Made by a program: the position numbers and the translations under genes
Part shown: piece after piece, positions 63,700 through 64,000 of the stretch
How positions within the stretch are numbered: the stretch's first letter is position 1
Layout of the letters: each line of letters begins with the position of its first letter
The notes under the pieces: model-generated
What the model saw: only the letters and a program-made list of their open reading frames with translations
Told to the model about the DNA's origin: nothing
Databases searched by the model: none
Origin: Thioalkalivibrio sp. ALJ7
GTDB lineage: Bacteria > Pseudomonadota > Gammaproteobacteria > Ectothiorhodospirales > Ectothiorhodospiraceae
Assembly: GCF_000376865.1 (NCBI RefSeq)
Contig: NZ_AQXQ01000012.1
Location: forward strand, 850,488 to 914,487
Direction: 5' to 3'
DNA length: 64,000 nucleotides

Positions 63700-64000
63700 C
63701 TAGGTGTGGAGTCTCACAAGGTTGTCCTCAGGTAGCCCGAGGACGCTGATGGGTGGCTGTTTGTTCAGGCTACCGTGTGGGCGGTGCCAGTTGTAGTCAT
63801 GGATCCACCGGGGCAGGTGGCGTTTGCGCTCCTCCGAGGTGGCATAGGTGAAGGCGTAGGCCCACTCGCGCAGGGCGGTCTGGATGAAGCGCTCCGCCTT
63901 GCCGTTGGTTCGCGGCGTATAGGGCCGTGTCCGGCGATGACGGATGCCCAGCCGACGGCAGGCCTGGCTGAACGCCCGGGCGTGATAGCAGGGCCCGTTG
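63700..64000 (-). mobile_element. IS481-type transposase, C-terminal part (continues beyond window)
   Basis: One hundred codons of an rve integrase-core transposase read leftward: RHRRTRPYTPRTNGKAERF (with the final catalytic Glu), REWAYAFTYATSEERKRHL, HDYNWHRPHGSL and the tail GLPEDNLVRLHT before the stop. The start lies beyond the right edge. The element's left end must fall within the few bases between here and the pyrE stop, or overlap it. Confidence 0.88.

Overview
The window looks like chromosome from a haloalkaliphilic, chemolithoautotrophic sulfur-oxidising gammaproteobacterium, most like Thioalkalivibrio or a relative in the Ectothiorhodospiraceae. The basis is high GC, many acidic proteins, and a dense set of sulfur-oxidation genes: the aprMBA APS reductase, dissimilatory ATP sulfurylase, the soeABC cytoplasmic sulfite dehydrogenase, soxXA, cytochrome c4 and a System II cytochrome c maturation block. 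No rRNA, tRNA, CRISPR array or prophage was seen. The only mobile element recognised is an IS481-type transposase end at the right edge.

Layout. 1-3.3 kb: the start of a TonB-dependent receptor and a general porin. 3.7-18 kb: sulfur energy metabolism. aprM-aprB-aprA is followed by three small accessory genes. sat reads divergently. soeA-soeB-soeC follows, then a convergent gene that may be an adenylylsulfate:phosphate adenylyltransferase. Sulfite can therefore be oxidised to sulfate both directly (SoeABC) and via APS (AprABM + Sat). 18-34 kb: housekeeping (adk, PPi-dependent phosphofructokinase, trmL, a class-1B-type dihydroorotate dehydrogenase, ntrBC, polA, SCO1, engB). 33.7-38.5 kb: cytochrome c4, CcsB/CcsA and DsbA. 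38.5-43.3 kb: acetolactate synthase-like enzyme, a nuclease/phosphatase-fold protein, a GGDEF protein and a fructokinase-like kinase.

43.5-51 kb is a regulatory unit. It holds soxXA, an NtrC-type sigma-54 response regulator, a cysteine-rich PstS-like binding protein, a membrane histidine kinase and a secreted beta-propeller protein. soxX and the propeller gene share the same upstream architecture: a -24/-12 promoter and two operators of the form TGGGGCA-N3-TGCCCCA, 33 bp centre to centre in both places. This suggests a self-contained sigma-54 regulon.

51.4-59.2 kb is one long leftward gene set: a MarR regulator, a small membrane protein, an N-carbamoyl amino acid hydrolase-like M20 enzyme, a cysteine hydrolase, a sodium:solute symporter with a 40-residue partner, an aspartate carbamoyltransferase homologue lacking key aspartate-binding residues, and an asparagine synthetase. 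Carbamoylation plus carboxyl amidation is the chemistry needed for Nalpha-carbamoyl-L-glutamine 1-amide, a compatible solute reported from the haloalkaliphile Ectothiorhodospira marismortui. The cluster is proposed, by inference, as its synthesis/turnover locus. A second porin, an AmpG-like permease, xth, pyrE and the transposase end close the window.
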